NCBI RefSeq assembly: GCF_014216315.1
Contig: NZ_CP045702.1
Coordinates: 992,001-1,056,000, forward strand
Length of the DNA stretch: 64,000 nt
Source: Streptomyces finlayi
Lineage (GTDB): Bacteria; Actinomycetota; Actinomycetes; Streptomycetales; Streptomycetaceae
Reading direction: 5' to 3'
Below the pieces are notes generated by a model. That model searched no databases. It saw nothing but the letters and a program-made list of their open reading frames with translations, and was not told the DNA's origin. Position numbers and translations under genes: made by a program. Every line of letters starts with the position of its first letter. Positions within the stretch are counted from its first letter, which is position 1. Shown one piece after another: positions 41,431 to 48,367 of this stretch.

Positions 41431-41605
41431 GCCGAAGGCGCCGCGTCCTACCGCCTCGTACAAGCGCGCCGAAGCCATGGCGCACCGACAAGACGCATGG
41501 CATACCGCGCAAGCACTGCTTCGCAAGGGTGATTGGTACGAAGGCGTGACGCCGGAAGACGCTCTTGCTCTTGCTCGGTGGCTTGCTGACGGCAACACCG
41601 ACTGA
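41420..41605 (+). CDS. Small phage protein, unknown
   Basis: A 61-residue protein from GTG 41420, overlapping the previous gene by 11 bp. It is helical: RQDAWHTAQALLRKGDWYEG and TPEDALALARWLADGN. The C-terminal motif resembles the end of the upstream protein (AQARQLAAWLIGEA), hinting at a shared small domain. Confidence 0.5.
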   Translation: MPSEPKAPRPTASYKRAEAMAHRQDAWHTAQALLRKGDWYEGVTPEDALALARWLADGNTD

Positions 41606-41612
41606 GGACCGT

Positions 41613-41648
41613 GGGCCCGAACCTGATCGCGTGATTGGGTTCGGGCCC
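41613..41648 (+). terminator. Terminator with embedded CIR-like site, copy 10
   Basis: GGGCCCGAACC (41613-41623) and GGTTCGGGCCC (41638-41648) pair perfectly, with the palindrome TGATCGCGTGATTGG forming the apex. Confidence 0.75.
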
Positions 41649-41663
41649 CGCCCATGGGGAGAC

Positions 41664-41753
41664 ATGATTCGCAGAATGATGGCGCGTGCGCAACGTGCCC
41701 AGGTGCGAAGACGCGAAGAGCGCGCGTGGCTCAAGGCGTGGCGGGACGGATGA
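41664..41753 (+). CDS. Arg-rich mini-protein
   Basis: A 29-residue protein behind GGGGAGAC, rich in Arg (RAQVRRREERAWLKAW). It overlaps the next start as ATGA. It may be a leader peptide or small RNA-binding protein. Confidence 0.4.
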   Translation: MIRRMMARAQRAQVRRREERAWLKAWRDG

Positions 41754-41971
41754 CACCTAACCCCTTCCTGCCCCTGAGCCCCGCTGCTGTCGATGTGCTG
41801 GACGACATGATTGACGCGTGGCGAGACAAGGACCGGCACGGCGAGTTGGTCAGCGAACAGGGCTACGGCCCGAAACGACTTGCCGCCTTCAACGAGCTGA
41901 GCGCCCTGATAGGCGACGCATGGCAAGCCCGCGTGAACTACCGAGACGTAGAAGAGAGCGACGACGCATGA
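41750..41971 (+). CDS. Small phage protein, unknown
   Basis: A 73-residue acidic helical protein from ATG 41750. DVLDDMIDAWRDKDRHGELVSE and AAFNELSALIGDAWQARV. It ends in an ATGA overlap with the lipoprotein gene. Function unknown. Confidence 0.5.
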   Translation: MTPNPFLPLSPAAVDVLDDMIDAWRDKDRHGELVSEQGYGPKRLAAFNELSALIGDAWQARVNYRDVEESDDA

Positions 41972-42246
41972 AGAAGATGACTGCCGCCCTTGCCGTGTCC
42001 GCTGTCCTGGGCACTGCCGTACTGACCGGCTGCGCTGACGACAAGACGGAGTGCCAGACCTTCACGACGGTTGCGGCTGCTGCTCCGGCTCCGCGTCCCG
42101 CCCCTGCCCCCCGTCCGGCTCCGGCCCCGAAGTTCAACAAGCCGACCACGCCGAAGACTCCGCCTCGCACCGTGACCCCGGGACAGCCGGCGCAGCCCAA
42201 CACACCCCGCACGACCACAACTTGTTGGGAGCGCGACGACCGTTGA
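41968..42246 (+). CDS. Prophage lipoprotein, Pro-rich
   Basis: A 92-residue protein with a lipoprotein signal peptide: MKKMTAALAVSAVLGTAVLTGC, lipobox LTGC with Cys at residue 22. The mature part is Pro/Ala/Thr-rich with PAPRPAPAP repeats and a late Cys. Small lipoproteins made by prophages often block superinfection or change the cell surface. That role is inferred from class only. Confidence 0.7.
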   Translation: MKKMTAALAVSAVLGTAVLTGCADDKTECQTFTTVAAAAPAPRPAPAPRPAPAPKFNKPTTPKTPPRTVTPGQPAQPNTPRTTTTCWERDDR

Positions 42247-42518
42247 TCCTTGCTGTCCTTGTAGACCTTCCGGAGCACAACCCACGCGTCCGCCGCATCA
42301 AGAGCGTGTTTGAGGATGCGTGCTGGGCGCTGGACGTGGCGCCGGAGTTCGTTGACGTCACGTCGTACGACTCGCGCGCTGGACGCATAGACACCGTGCC
42401 CACCGTGTACGTGTACGACGCTGCCGACCCGTACGGAGAGCCGCTAGCCGAGCATCGGGGCGCGTTCACCGCTGATGACATCACAGGGCTACTTCAAAGG
42501 GGTGCGGCCCTAGCTTGA
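42243..42518 (+). CDS. Thioredoxin-fold-like small protein
   Basis: A 91-residue protein from TTG 42243, in an overlap with the lipoprotein gene stop. LILAVLVDLPEHNPRVRRIK, then DTVPTVYVYDAADPYGEPL with a cis-Pro-like VPT and a last helix FTADDITGLLQRG, resemble a thioredoxin fold. There is no CxxC pair, so redox activity is unlikely. Start codon is uncertain. Confidence 0.5.
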   Translation: MILAVLVDLPEHNPRVRRIKSVFEDACWALDVAPEFVDVTSYDSRAGRIDTVPTVYVYDAADPYGEPLAEHRGAFTADDITGLLQRGAALA

Positions 42519-42543
42519 CCTCATCACGTGATTACCTTAGATT
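42515..42543 (+). promoter_or_regulatory. Promoter with CIR-like site in spacer, copy 11
   Basis: TTGACC (42515-42520), 17-bp spacer, TAGATT (42538-42543). The palindrome TCATCACGTGATTACC fills the spacer, so repressor binding would block RNA polymerase directly. It reads toward the zinc-ribbon gene at 42584. Confidence 0.75.
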
Positions 42544-42583
42544 CTTCCTTGTCAGACACCACAGCGAGGAAGGGCCGGGAATC

Positions 42584-42760
42584 ATGTTCCGTCACCAGTG
42601 CAGCGAATGCGGCAAGACCGACTACCGACTCATCGCAGGAAGCGTCTACGGCTGCCCCGCCTGCAACAAGCGCGTCACGGCCGGAGACTTCCAGCTTGAC
42701 GAAGGTGAGAGCATCGCCACGGACAGCGCGGGGTATCTCGTGATCCTGCTGCCCGCCTAG
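42584..42760 (+). CDS. Zinc-ribbon mini-protein
   Basis: A 58-residue protein from ATG 42584 with two CxxC pairs: CSECGKTDY and CPACNKR, about 18 residues apart. The rest is a short beta region (DSAGYLVILLP). It is probably a zinc-binding regulatory protein under the operator-controlled promoter just upstream. Confidence 0.65.
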   Translation: MFRHQCSECGKTDYRLIAGSVYGCPACNKRVTAGDFQLDEGESIATDSAGYLVILLPA

Positions 42761-42769
42761 AACACCCTC

Positions 42770-42808
42770 CCCCGGACCTAATCCCCGTGATTAGGTCCGG
42801 GGCTTTTT
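42770..42808 (+). terminator. Terminator with embedded CIR-like site, copy 12
   Basis: CCCCGGACCTAAT (42770-42782) and ATTAGGTCCGGGG (42790-42802) form a perfect 13-bp stem and are followed by TTTTT. It is the clearest intrinsic terminator in the prophage, with half of the stem being operator-like. Confidence 0.88.
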
Positions 42809-43162
42809 GTGTTCCTGACACCCCGTCAGCTATGGCCAGAGCCTCACGCATTTCTTCCTGGCATATGTCAGCGGTCGGGCGTAGGGTTGGCCATCCGTTC
42901 GGACGCACGTTCGAGCGGGGCACACGATGTTCACACGTGCATCTCACGAAGGACACAGGCTAGGTCGGTTGTACGACCTAAGGAGGGGGACCAACGAGAC
43001 TCTTGGACGAGTCGCGGGAGCGACTTCGATCACAACATGGAAGAACACATTCCGCGCTTCGGGGGCACCATGCATGACGTACCGTTCACACTCGCACTCA
43101 CTATTTCCGTCCCCCTGGGGCGCTCTCACGAGTGGCTTCCTTGCCCCACTCTGGGTGATTCG
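42809..43162. other. Mostly non-coding interval in right arm
   Basis: No gene with a good start is visible. GGTCG-GTTGTA-CGACC at about 42963-42978 is directly followed by AAGGAGGGG, a strong ribosome binding site without a nearby ATG or GTG. Candidate starts at 43037 and 43070 would extend the next gene upstream. Confidence 0.45.
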
Positions 43163-43426
43163 ATGAGCGAAGAACTCATCAAGACATGCGGCGAACTTCG
43201 GTCCGTCCTGAGCGCGCAAGGGCGCCTTGTGGCAAGGCTGTTGAGCGATCCGGCAGTGCCCCGCTACAAGGGCTTTCGCATCATTGGCCGGCGAAAAGAC
43301 ACAGGGCTTCTCGTCACCGGGGTCGAATGGGTTCGGTCGCCTGAAACATGTGAACTTGTCCCTTTCCATGTCGTCTGGACAGCATGCGAATACGTGCATC
43401 CCGGGGACCAGCAACTTGTTGCTTGA
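43163..43426 (+). CDS. Small phage protein, unknown
   Basis: An 87-residue protein, start uncertain (ATG 43163, or 43070 or 43037 in frame). LIKTCGELRSVLSAQGRLVARLL is helical, then YKGFRIIGRRKDTGLLVTGVEWV and VPFHVVWTACEYV are strands. Function unknown. Confidence 0.5.
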   Translation: MSEELIKTCGELRSVLSAQGRLVARLLSDPAVPRYKGFRIIGRRKDTGLLVTGVEWVRSPETCELVPFHVVWTACEYVHPGDQQLVA

Positions 43427-43518
43427 GCGTTACGGAAGATTGCATTCCGGAACCCTTTGCAGCATGCATCATTGAGACACAAGCAGTTGAACTTGCAACA
43501 GAACCAACGGGGTGCACC

Positions 43519-44112
43519 ATGCCAGGAAAGATCACTTTCGCCGCGTCAACCGTCGTGTCCGCAGCATGTGCGTTCGGACTTGGGGCGCTAGCGTTCTCAG
43601 GTGCAAGCTCTGCCCCCTCAGCGCTGCCTGACACTCCCTCAGCAACTCCGTCCACGAACGCGCCCCTTGCGACGAAGGCTGACGACATCGCCGCGAAGCC
43701 GACCCCCACCGTGAGCGTGCGCGTGGAAGTTCGGACGGAATCCACGAAGGCGCGCACGAGCGCTCAGCCGACCCCGTCACGCACCCCCAGCCCGAAGGCG
43801 ACCGCTGAGGTTAAGGCGGGCAGCAAAGGGCCCCTGAAGGACGCTCAGGCTGACGGCAAGATCCTTGACGACGTTGGCAACGTGCTCGTGCCCAGCTTGC
43901 CGGGTGTGCCGGATGAGTACCTTCCGTTCCCCGATGCGAGCGACGTGACGGAATACCCGTATGACCCTAACTGGGGTGACTCGCCCGAAGACGCGTCGGA
44001 CCCGGGTGTTGTATGCGATCCGGAGCTAGCGGAACGGCTGGGCGTGGAACTCTCGCCTACGTGCTCCACGGAGAGCAGCGAGACCGATGACAGCGGGACC
44101 TTCGCCCCGTAA
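43519..44112 (+). CDS. Secreted or membrane-anchored prophage protein
   Basis: A 197-residue protein from ATG 43519. The N-terminal hydrophobic stretch (FAASTVVSAACAFGLGALAF) is a signal peptide or anchor. The next 100 residues are Ser/Thr/Pro/Ala-rich and probably cross the cell wall. The C-terminus is acidic (SDVTEYPYDPNWGDSPED) with two Cys that may form a disulfide. The role is unknown; exposure at the surface suggests an effect on phage entry or lysogen phenotype. Confidence 0.6.
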   Translation: MPGKITFAASTVVSAACAFGLGALAFSGASSAPSALPDTPSATPSTNAPLATKADDIAAKPTPTVSVRVEVRTESTKARTSAQPTPSRTPSPKATAEVKAGSKGPLKDAQADGKILDDVGNVLVPSLPGVPDEYLPFPDASDVTEYPYDPNWGDSPEDASDPGVVCDPELAERLGVELSPTCSTESSETDDSGTFAP

Positions 44113-44165
44113 GTATCTGACTCCCTTACGGCCCCTTGAAGAGACAGCAACTCATCAAGGGAGCC
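44112..44165 (+). promoter_or_regulatory. 16-mer leader element, copy 13
   Basis: AGTATCTGACTCCCTT, with CTCCCTT (44121-44127) fully complementary to AAGGGAG (44157-44163), the ribosome binding site for TTG 44172. Confidence 0.8.
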
Positions 44166-44171
44166 AGCGAG

Positions 44172-45029
44172 TTGGACACGAAGACGATCACGAGAACACG
44201 GCGCGTCCTTGTTGGGGGGCGCTGGTTTCTCATCATCGGGTTTGTCTTCTACAGCCTCATGACCACGACACCCTTCGTCAGCGCGCACAGCGAATGGGCG
44301 TGGTCGGGCTGGGTGCTGGGGCTCATCGTGGACGCGGCCTTCATCATGGCGCTATCCGCTGAGTCCACGTTGGCGAAGTACGGCGTGACGAAGCTGGGGA
44401 AGTGGCCGATTGCCTTCCGCTGGGTCACGGGCCTCAGCAGCGTCTTCCTCAACGTGTGGCTCAGCGTGGAAGCGCGCGACTGGGTCGGGGTGGCGGTGCA
44501 CCTGATCGCGCCCGCGCTCGTGATGCTGCTTGCTGAGGTGGGCCCGGTCTATATGAAGGCGCTTGCCGACGCGGAGCGGGACGCGGGACTTCCGTACACG
44601 GGTACGCCGAAGTTCACGCCCCTGAGCATCCCGGAGCCCCTGACGACCGTGGACTATGAAGAGATCAAGGCAAAGTGGCTGCGCGAGTACGGCAAGGCTC
44701 GCCACGACAGCGCCACCCCGCTTGAGGACCTGGGAACCCCGGAGACGGAGCCCCAGCGACTCCACACGCTGACTGGGTCGAACCCGATCAGCGCACGCTT
44801 CCTGAAAGAGCCGGAGCCGAAGCCGGACCCTATCGACGTCGCCCAGGACTTCGCTTCCGACGCTCCGCAGGATGAGCCGACGCGCATGCCCAACGCCGAA
44901 GCGAACAAGATCATTGAAGAAGGATGGCGCCACAAGCTCAGCGCCGTGGAAGTCGCAGCAGCCACCGGACGCCACCCCGCCACCATTCGGAAGAAGTACA
45001 AGCAGCTTGACGCGGAATTGACCGTGTGA
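44172..45029 (+). CDS. DUF2637/SpdB-like membrane protein with C-terminal HTH
   Basis: A 285-residue protein from TTG 44172. Four hydrophobic segments lie between residues 15 and 120 (WFLIIGFVFYSLM, WSGWVLGLIVDAAFIMAL, VFLNVWLSV, LIAPALVMLLAEVG). The C-terminal 50 residues look like a small HTH (LSAVEVAAATGRHPATIRKKYKQL). This layout occurs in plasmid-transfer SpdB-type and DUF2637 proteins of Streptomyces mobile elements. A role in the phage is not known. Confidence 0.6.
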   Translation: MDTKTITRTRRVLVGGRWFLIIGFVFYSLMTTTPFVSAHSEWAWSGWVLGLIVDAAFIMALSAESTLAKYGVTKLGKWPIAFRWVTGLSSVFLNVWLSVEARDWVGVAVHLIAPALVMLLAEVGPVYMKALADAERDAGLPYTGTPKFTPLSIPEPLTTVDYEEIKAKWLREYGKARHDSATPLEDLGTPETEPQRLHTLTGSNPISARFLKEPEPKPDPIDVAQDFASDAPQDEPTRMPNAEANKIIEEGWRHKLSAVEVAAATGRHPATIRKKYKQLDAELTV

Positions 45030-45034
45030 CCCCT

Positions 45035-45074
45035 CCCCCGGTACTGGCCTCAGGGTCGGTACCGGGGGCTTTGT
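45035..45074 (+). terminator. Terminator
   Basis: CCCCCGGTAC (45035) and GTACCGGGGG (45059) pair perfectly and are followed by CTTTGT. Confidence 0.78.
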
Positions 45075-45130
45075 CGTACCCGCACGTTACGATCCCGGTT
45101 CCAACACTGATCACTCACATGGGGGGAACC

Positions 45131-45499
45131 ATGCGCCGCATACTCGTGCCCACTGCTATCGCTGTACTCGCTCTTGCCGGATGCTCCGCTGAGGAAGAAC
45201 CGAAGACCGCTGAGGCGCCCAGCTCCGCCCCCGCCGTGTCCACCATCCCTTCGCCCGACGCGGGGCAGACGAAGACGCTCACGGACGCGCTGAGCACCAT
45301 CAAGCCGGAGCTTGCCGAAGATGAGCAGCGCGCGGTGAACCGGGCCCGGAACGTGTGCAAGGACGTACAGGACGGCAAGGACGAAGCCACCGTGACGACG
45401 AACGCGGTAGAGCGCTTCAGTGGTGGATCAGCCGGCGAACTCACGGAAGCCCAGGGCGCTGAGATCGTGAAGGCGGTCAAGTCCGCGTTCTGCGCGTAA
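45131..45499 (+). CDS. Prophage lipoprotein, DUF732-like
   Basis: A 122-residue protein from ATG 45131 behind GGGGGG. Signal peptide MRRILVPTAIAVLALAGC with lipobox LAGC. After a Ser/Pro linker the C-terminal 70 residues are helical with two Cys (RARNVCKDVQDGKDE, VKSAFCA), the pattern of DUF732-type exported proteins. It is the second lipoprotein of the prophage right arm. Confidence 0.7.
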   Translation: MRRILVPTAIAVLALAGCSAEEEPKTAEAPSSAPAVSTIPSPDAGQTKTLTDALSTIKPELAEDEQRAVNRARNVCKDVQDGKDEATVTTNAVERFSGGSAGELTEAQGAEIVKAVKSAFCA

Positions 45500-45513
45500 C
45501 CCGCTCCCAACAC

Positions 45514-45557
45514 GAGCCCCGCACCGACTGACCTTCGGGTTGGTTGGTACGGGGCTC
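45514..45557 (+). terminator. Terminator with UUCG tetraloop, twin of 26,989
   Basis: GAGCCCCGCACC...GACC-TTCG-GGTT...GGTACGGGGCTC. It differs from the copy after the kinase gene at only a few positions but lacks the T-run. Confidence 0.82.
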
Positions 45558-45621
45558 ACCTCGTTGAAACGGGGTGGCGGTGCTTGGGCGGGGGCATACC
45601 CTTACGGTGAGGTGATTGTCA

Positions 45622-46863
45622 ATGACGTCTGGACTGGCTGACAACGTCCGTAAGTACCGTCGCACCGCTGGGTTCAGTCAAGAGGGGCTAGCCGAAGCGT
45701 CGGACCTATCGCTTAGCACCGTGCGCAAGGTCGAACAGGGCGGAGACGCACGCGTTGAGACCCTTCACGCGCTTGCCCGCGCCCTGGGTGTCACGACGTC
45801 CGCCTTGTTCGTCACGGAAGCCCCGCGCTCCGTCGTTGGTCCCCAGGATGACGCCAACCGGCAGCACCTAGCGGAGTTGCGCCGCGCCCTCATGCCCCCT
45901 ATCGGGCTGTTGCCCCACGTGGCTGAGCTAACTGAAGCATCGGAGCTGGACGCCACGAAGCAGCGCGTCCGGGATGCGCGGGCGCTCTACGAACAGGATC
46001 GGTACTCGTCGGTTGCGAAGATGCTGCCCGGGTTGCTGCGAAGCTCCGAAGCGGCGGTTGCCGCCCTTGAGGGCGAAGACCAGCAGCACGCCGTGAAGGC
46101 ACGTTCGCAGGTCCTACTCATGACCGGTCAGTTCCTGACTCAGGTCCGGCAGTACGACATGGGTTACTACGCGCTTGCCGAAGCGATCAAGCTAGCCAAG
46201 GAAAGCGACCAGACGCACACAGCGGCTACCGGGGTGGTCGGCATGTGCTGGCTGCTGTTGAGGCAAGACCGTTTTGACGAGTGCGAGGCGTTGGCCACTC
46301 AAACGGCAGCGGAGATCGAACCGCGCTTGTCTTCGGCCACAACCCAGCACCTTGCCATTTGGGGGGAACTGTGGCTGCGCGTAGCCGCTTCTGCGCGCCG
46401 CAACAACCGCCCCGACGAAGCGAAGCACGCCCGACGTATGGCCGCGTCCGCTGCTGAGGCAATGGGGCGAGAAGACATGAGCTTCCCGGACCACTGGGGC
46501 GGCTTCGGTCCGGCCACGGCGAAGATGAAGGCCATTGAGGACGCTCTACTTGACGGAGACGCGCGCGGGGTAATCCGGCAGGCAGGCGAAGAAGAGTTGA
46601 GCGCAAAGGGGCTTCGCATGCTGGGCGGGGTGACGGCGAACAACTGGAACCGTCATCGGCTGGACGTAGCCCGCGCCCATGTGTTGGCCGGCGCGCATCA
46701 AGACGCCGTTGACGAGCTGACGAGCATCAAGAGTCGCGCAGCAGGGTGGCTCACGCATCAACCCATGGCCGCGCACATCGTGACTGATCTTCTCGCCACC
46801 CGGAAGCGCACGCTGACGCAGGAAATGCGGGAAATGGCCGCACACCTGGGCGTCACGGGCTAG
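45622..46863 (+). CDS. XRE-family regulator with TPR-like C-terminal domain
   Basis: The 413-residue protein starts at ATG 45622 behind GAGGTGA. An XRE HTH lies at about residues 5-60 (LADNVRKYRRTAGFSQEGLAEASDLSLSTVRKVEQG). The remaining 340 residues are helical repeats of the TPR type, seen in many Streptomyces regulators. Being next to attR and under its own promoter region, it may be expressed in the lysogen. It could be a second regulator of lysogeny or act on host genes. Confidence 0.8.
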   Translation: MTSGLADNVRKYRRTAGFSQEGLAEASDLSLSTVRKVEQGGDARVETLHALARALGVTTSALFVTEAPRSVVGPQDDANRQHLAELRRALMPPIGLLPHVAELTEASELDATKQRVRDARALYEQDRYSSVAKMLPGLLRSSEAAVAALEGEDQQHAVKARSQVLLMTGQFLTQVRQYDMGYYALAEAIKLAKESDQTHTAATGVVGMCWLLLRQDRFDECEALATQTAAEIEPRLSSATTQHLAIWGELWLRVAASARRNNRPDEAKHARRMAASAAEAMGREDMSFPDHWGGFGPATAKMKAIEDALLDGDARGVIRQAGEEELSAKGLRMLGGVTANNWNRHRLDVARAHVLAGAHQDAVDELTSIKSRAAGWLTHQPMAAHIVTDLLATRKRTLTQEMREMAAHLGVTG

Positions 46864-46956
46864 GTACTTCGCTGCGTGGTACTTCGCCGCGTGCGCCCCT
46901 GGAACTATGCGCCTGCGCAACTGGCTTGACGGCTCATCACTTCCTACGGTCCCGGT

Positions 46957-47196
46957 ATGACGCAAAGGATTGAGGGCAGTCCAGCGCAGTCCCGCGCTGC
47001 TTCTGATGCCCCCGCACAAGAGGTCGAGTACACAACGTATGCGCCCGGGGGCGAGAAGTGCCGGGTGTGTACACAGCCGTTCGAGAGTCTCGAACTTGTC
47101 CGGCGCGCAGTACCTGCAACGGGGAAGCCTGCCGGGGTGCCTAGTGGACGGCCCTACGTCCATATCTCGTGCCCCGATCCGGCGGTGGTCGCGTGA
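46957..47196 (+). CDS. Small Cys-containing protein
   Basis: A 79-residue protein from ATG 46957. EKCRVCTQPFESLELVRRA gives one CxxC and HISCPDP provides another Cys and His, so a zinc finger is plausible. It overlaps the next gene start. Such proteins often follow XRE-TPR regulators in Streptomyces integrative elements. Confidence 0.55.
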   Translation: MTQRIEGSPAQSRAASDAPAQEVEYTTYAPGGEKCRVCTQPFESLELVRRAVPATGKPAGVPSGRPYVHISCPDPAVVA

Positions 47197-47420
47197 CTGC
47201 CCTGGAAAGCCCTCAGCAGCCGCGTCAGAACGCTTTACCGGCCCCGGAGCTAGTCAGCCTGCCGGAAGGCTCCATCGGCCCTGAAAAGGTCGTTCAGGCT
47301 GATTGGTGGAGCGAGTATGGCGGGGCGATCGGGCTTCACGGGTTGGTCGAGTTCCCGCCCATGCCGCCGCACCTTTGCCCGTACCGGGGTTGCCCCACGT
47401 GCGCGAAGCAGGGGGCGTGA
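47193..47420 (+). CDS. Small protein, unknown
   Basis: A 75-residue protein from GTG 47193 in a GTGA overlap. It ends with PPHLCPYRGCPTCAKQG, which has a CxxC and an upstream Cys. Function unknown. Confidence 0.5.
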   Translation: MTALESPQQPRQNALPAPELVSLPEGSIGPEKVVQADWWSEYGGAIGLHGLVEFPPMPPHLCPYRGCPTCAKQGA

Positions 47421-47620
47421 TGGTCAGCGCGAAGGACATCGGCAGACTCGTCACGGACGGCAAACGCGAAGGTGTCCTTAAGGACGTTGACCTTGAATGG
47501 ATGGACCCGGCATCGCCACCGTATGAGCGCAAGGTCTACCGGCAAGCGTGGGTCCGTTTCGACGGGTCAGGCGAAGAGCAGATGTCGGTAACCAGGCTTG
47601 AGCGGGTGCGAAGGCGGTGA
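47420..47620 (+). CDS. Small protein, unknown
   Basis: A 66-residue basic protein from ATG 47420 in a TGATG overlap. SAKDIGRLVTDGKREGVLKDV, then YRQAWVRFDGSGEEQMSVTRLE. Function unknown. Confidence 0.5.
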   Translation: MVSAKDIGRLVTDGKREGVLKDVDLEWMDPASPPYERKVYRQAWVRFDGSGEEQMSVTRLERVRRR

Positions 47621-47718
47621 CGCGTGAAAGGGCAGTGGCCCGCGTATGGACCGCTCTTGCGTGCCTCACATGGGCCGTGACAACCGCCCTGATCATCACC
47701 GGCCTACGCCCCACCTGA
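47617..47718 (+). CDS. Single-pass membrane mini-protein
   Basis: A 33-residue protein from GTG 47617 in a GTGA overlap. After MTRERAVARV it is one hydrophobic helix (TALACLTWAVTTALIITGL). Function unknown. Confidence 0.45.
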   Translation: MTRERAVARVWTALACLTWAVTTALIITGLRPT

Positions 47719-47733
47719 CCCAAGGAAAAGCGC

Positions 47734-47877
47734 ATGTCATGCCCGAACGAACGGGGCGAAGCTTGCTCCGGCTGCCCCTCATGTGAACCAACGCTGTACC
47801 TCCCCTCCCAGGACGTCTATCCCGGGCCGGGGCAGGAAGATCCTCAGTCGCAGGTGCGCAACGACCACCCGCACTGA
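47734..47877 (+). CDS. Cys-rich mini-protein
   Basis: A 47-residue protein from ATG 47734 behind AAGGAAAAG. Four Cys lie in the first 17 residues (C, then CSGCPSC). It is the last rightward gene of the prophage. Confidence 0.5.
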   Translation: MSCPNERGEACSGCPSCEPTLYLPSQDVYPGPGQEDPQSQVRNDHPH

Positions 47878-47884
47878 CCCTGAC

Positions 47885-47926
47885 GGCCCCGTTCGTGACT
47901 CTTCCCCCGTGGAGCGCGAACGGGGC
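47885..47926. terminator. Bidirectional terminator near prophage right end
   Basis: GCCCCGTTCG and CGAACGGGGC form a perfect 10-bp stem between the last rightward gene and the leftward gene at 47936. It can serve both. Confidence 0.78.
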
Positions 47927-47935
47927 TTCCGCGTC

Positions 47936-48265
47936 TCAGCGAGTAGGGAGCGCCTTCCGCAACGCGCGTTCGATGGACCGCACCGCCGGACCGTAAGCGG
48001 GATCGTTAAGGCGCTCACCGCGCATGTCCGCTACTCGCCCGACGCATACAACGTGGTCAACCAACGAGCGCACGAGATTGCGAAGGTCTTCCTGCGTGAC
48101 GTCTGGGCGGTCAACCATGGACAGCGCGTACCGGGCATCATTGCGCGCCGTGGTGATCACGTGGGCTTCTTCCGCGTCCGCGAAGATGTCCACTTCTCCG
48201 GGCGCCGCGAATTCGGGTTCGCCATTCGGTCCGGTCCACGGGAGCCGGCGGGAGTTCTCAGGCAT
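47936..48265 (-). CDS. Small leftward protein next to attR, unknown
   Basis: A 109-residue protein from ATG 48265 (MPENSRRLPWTGPNGEPEF); a GTG at 48283 is an alternative start. It is acidic and helical (DAEEAHVITTARNDARYALSMVD). It is the only leftward gene I place in the prophage, adjacent to attR. Lysogenic expression is plausible. Similar proteins accompany XRE-TPR regulators in Streptomyces mobile elements. Confidence 0.6.
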   Translation of the reverse strand: MPENSRRLPWTGPNGEPEFAAPGEVDIFADAEEAHVITTARNDARYALSMVDRPDVTQEDLRNLVRSLVDHVVCVGRVADMRGERLNDPAYGPAVRSIERALRKALPTR

Positions 48266-48367
48266 GACGTCCACGCTACGCACGCCCAGGGGCCCGAACA
48301 GCCCTCAGCCGTGGGCAACTTCCCTGGGAAACGGACTGACCCGTACACGTTGGACATGCTAGAACTG

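Noticed and set aside
42963..43036. A small gene following the strong AAGGAGGGG site at 42,980.
   Set aside because: No ATG or GTG lies at proper distance. A TTG 17 bp away gives only a 24-codon frame.
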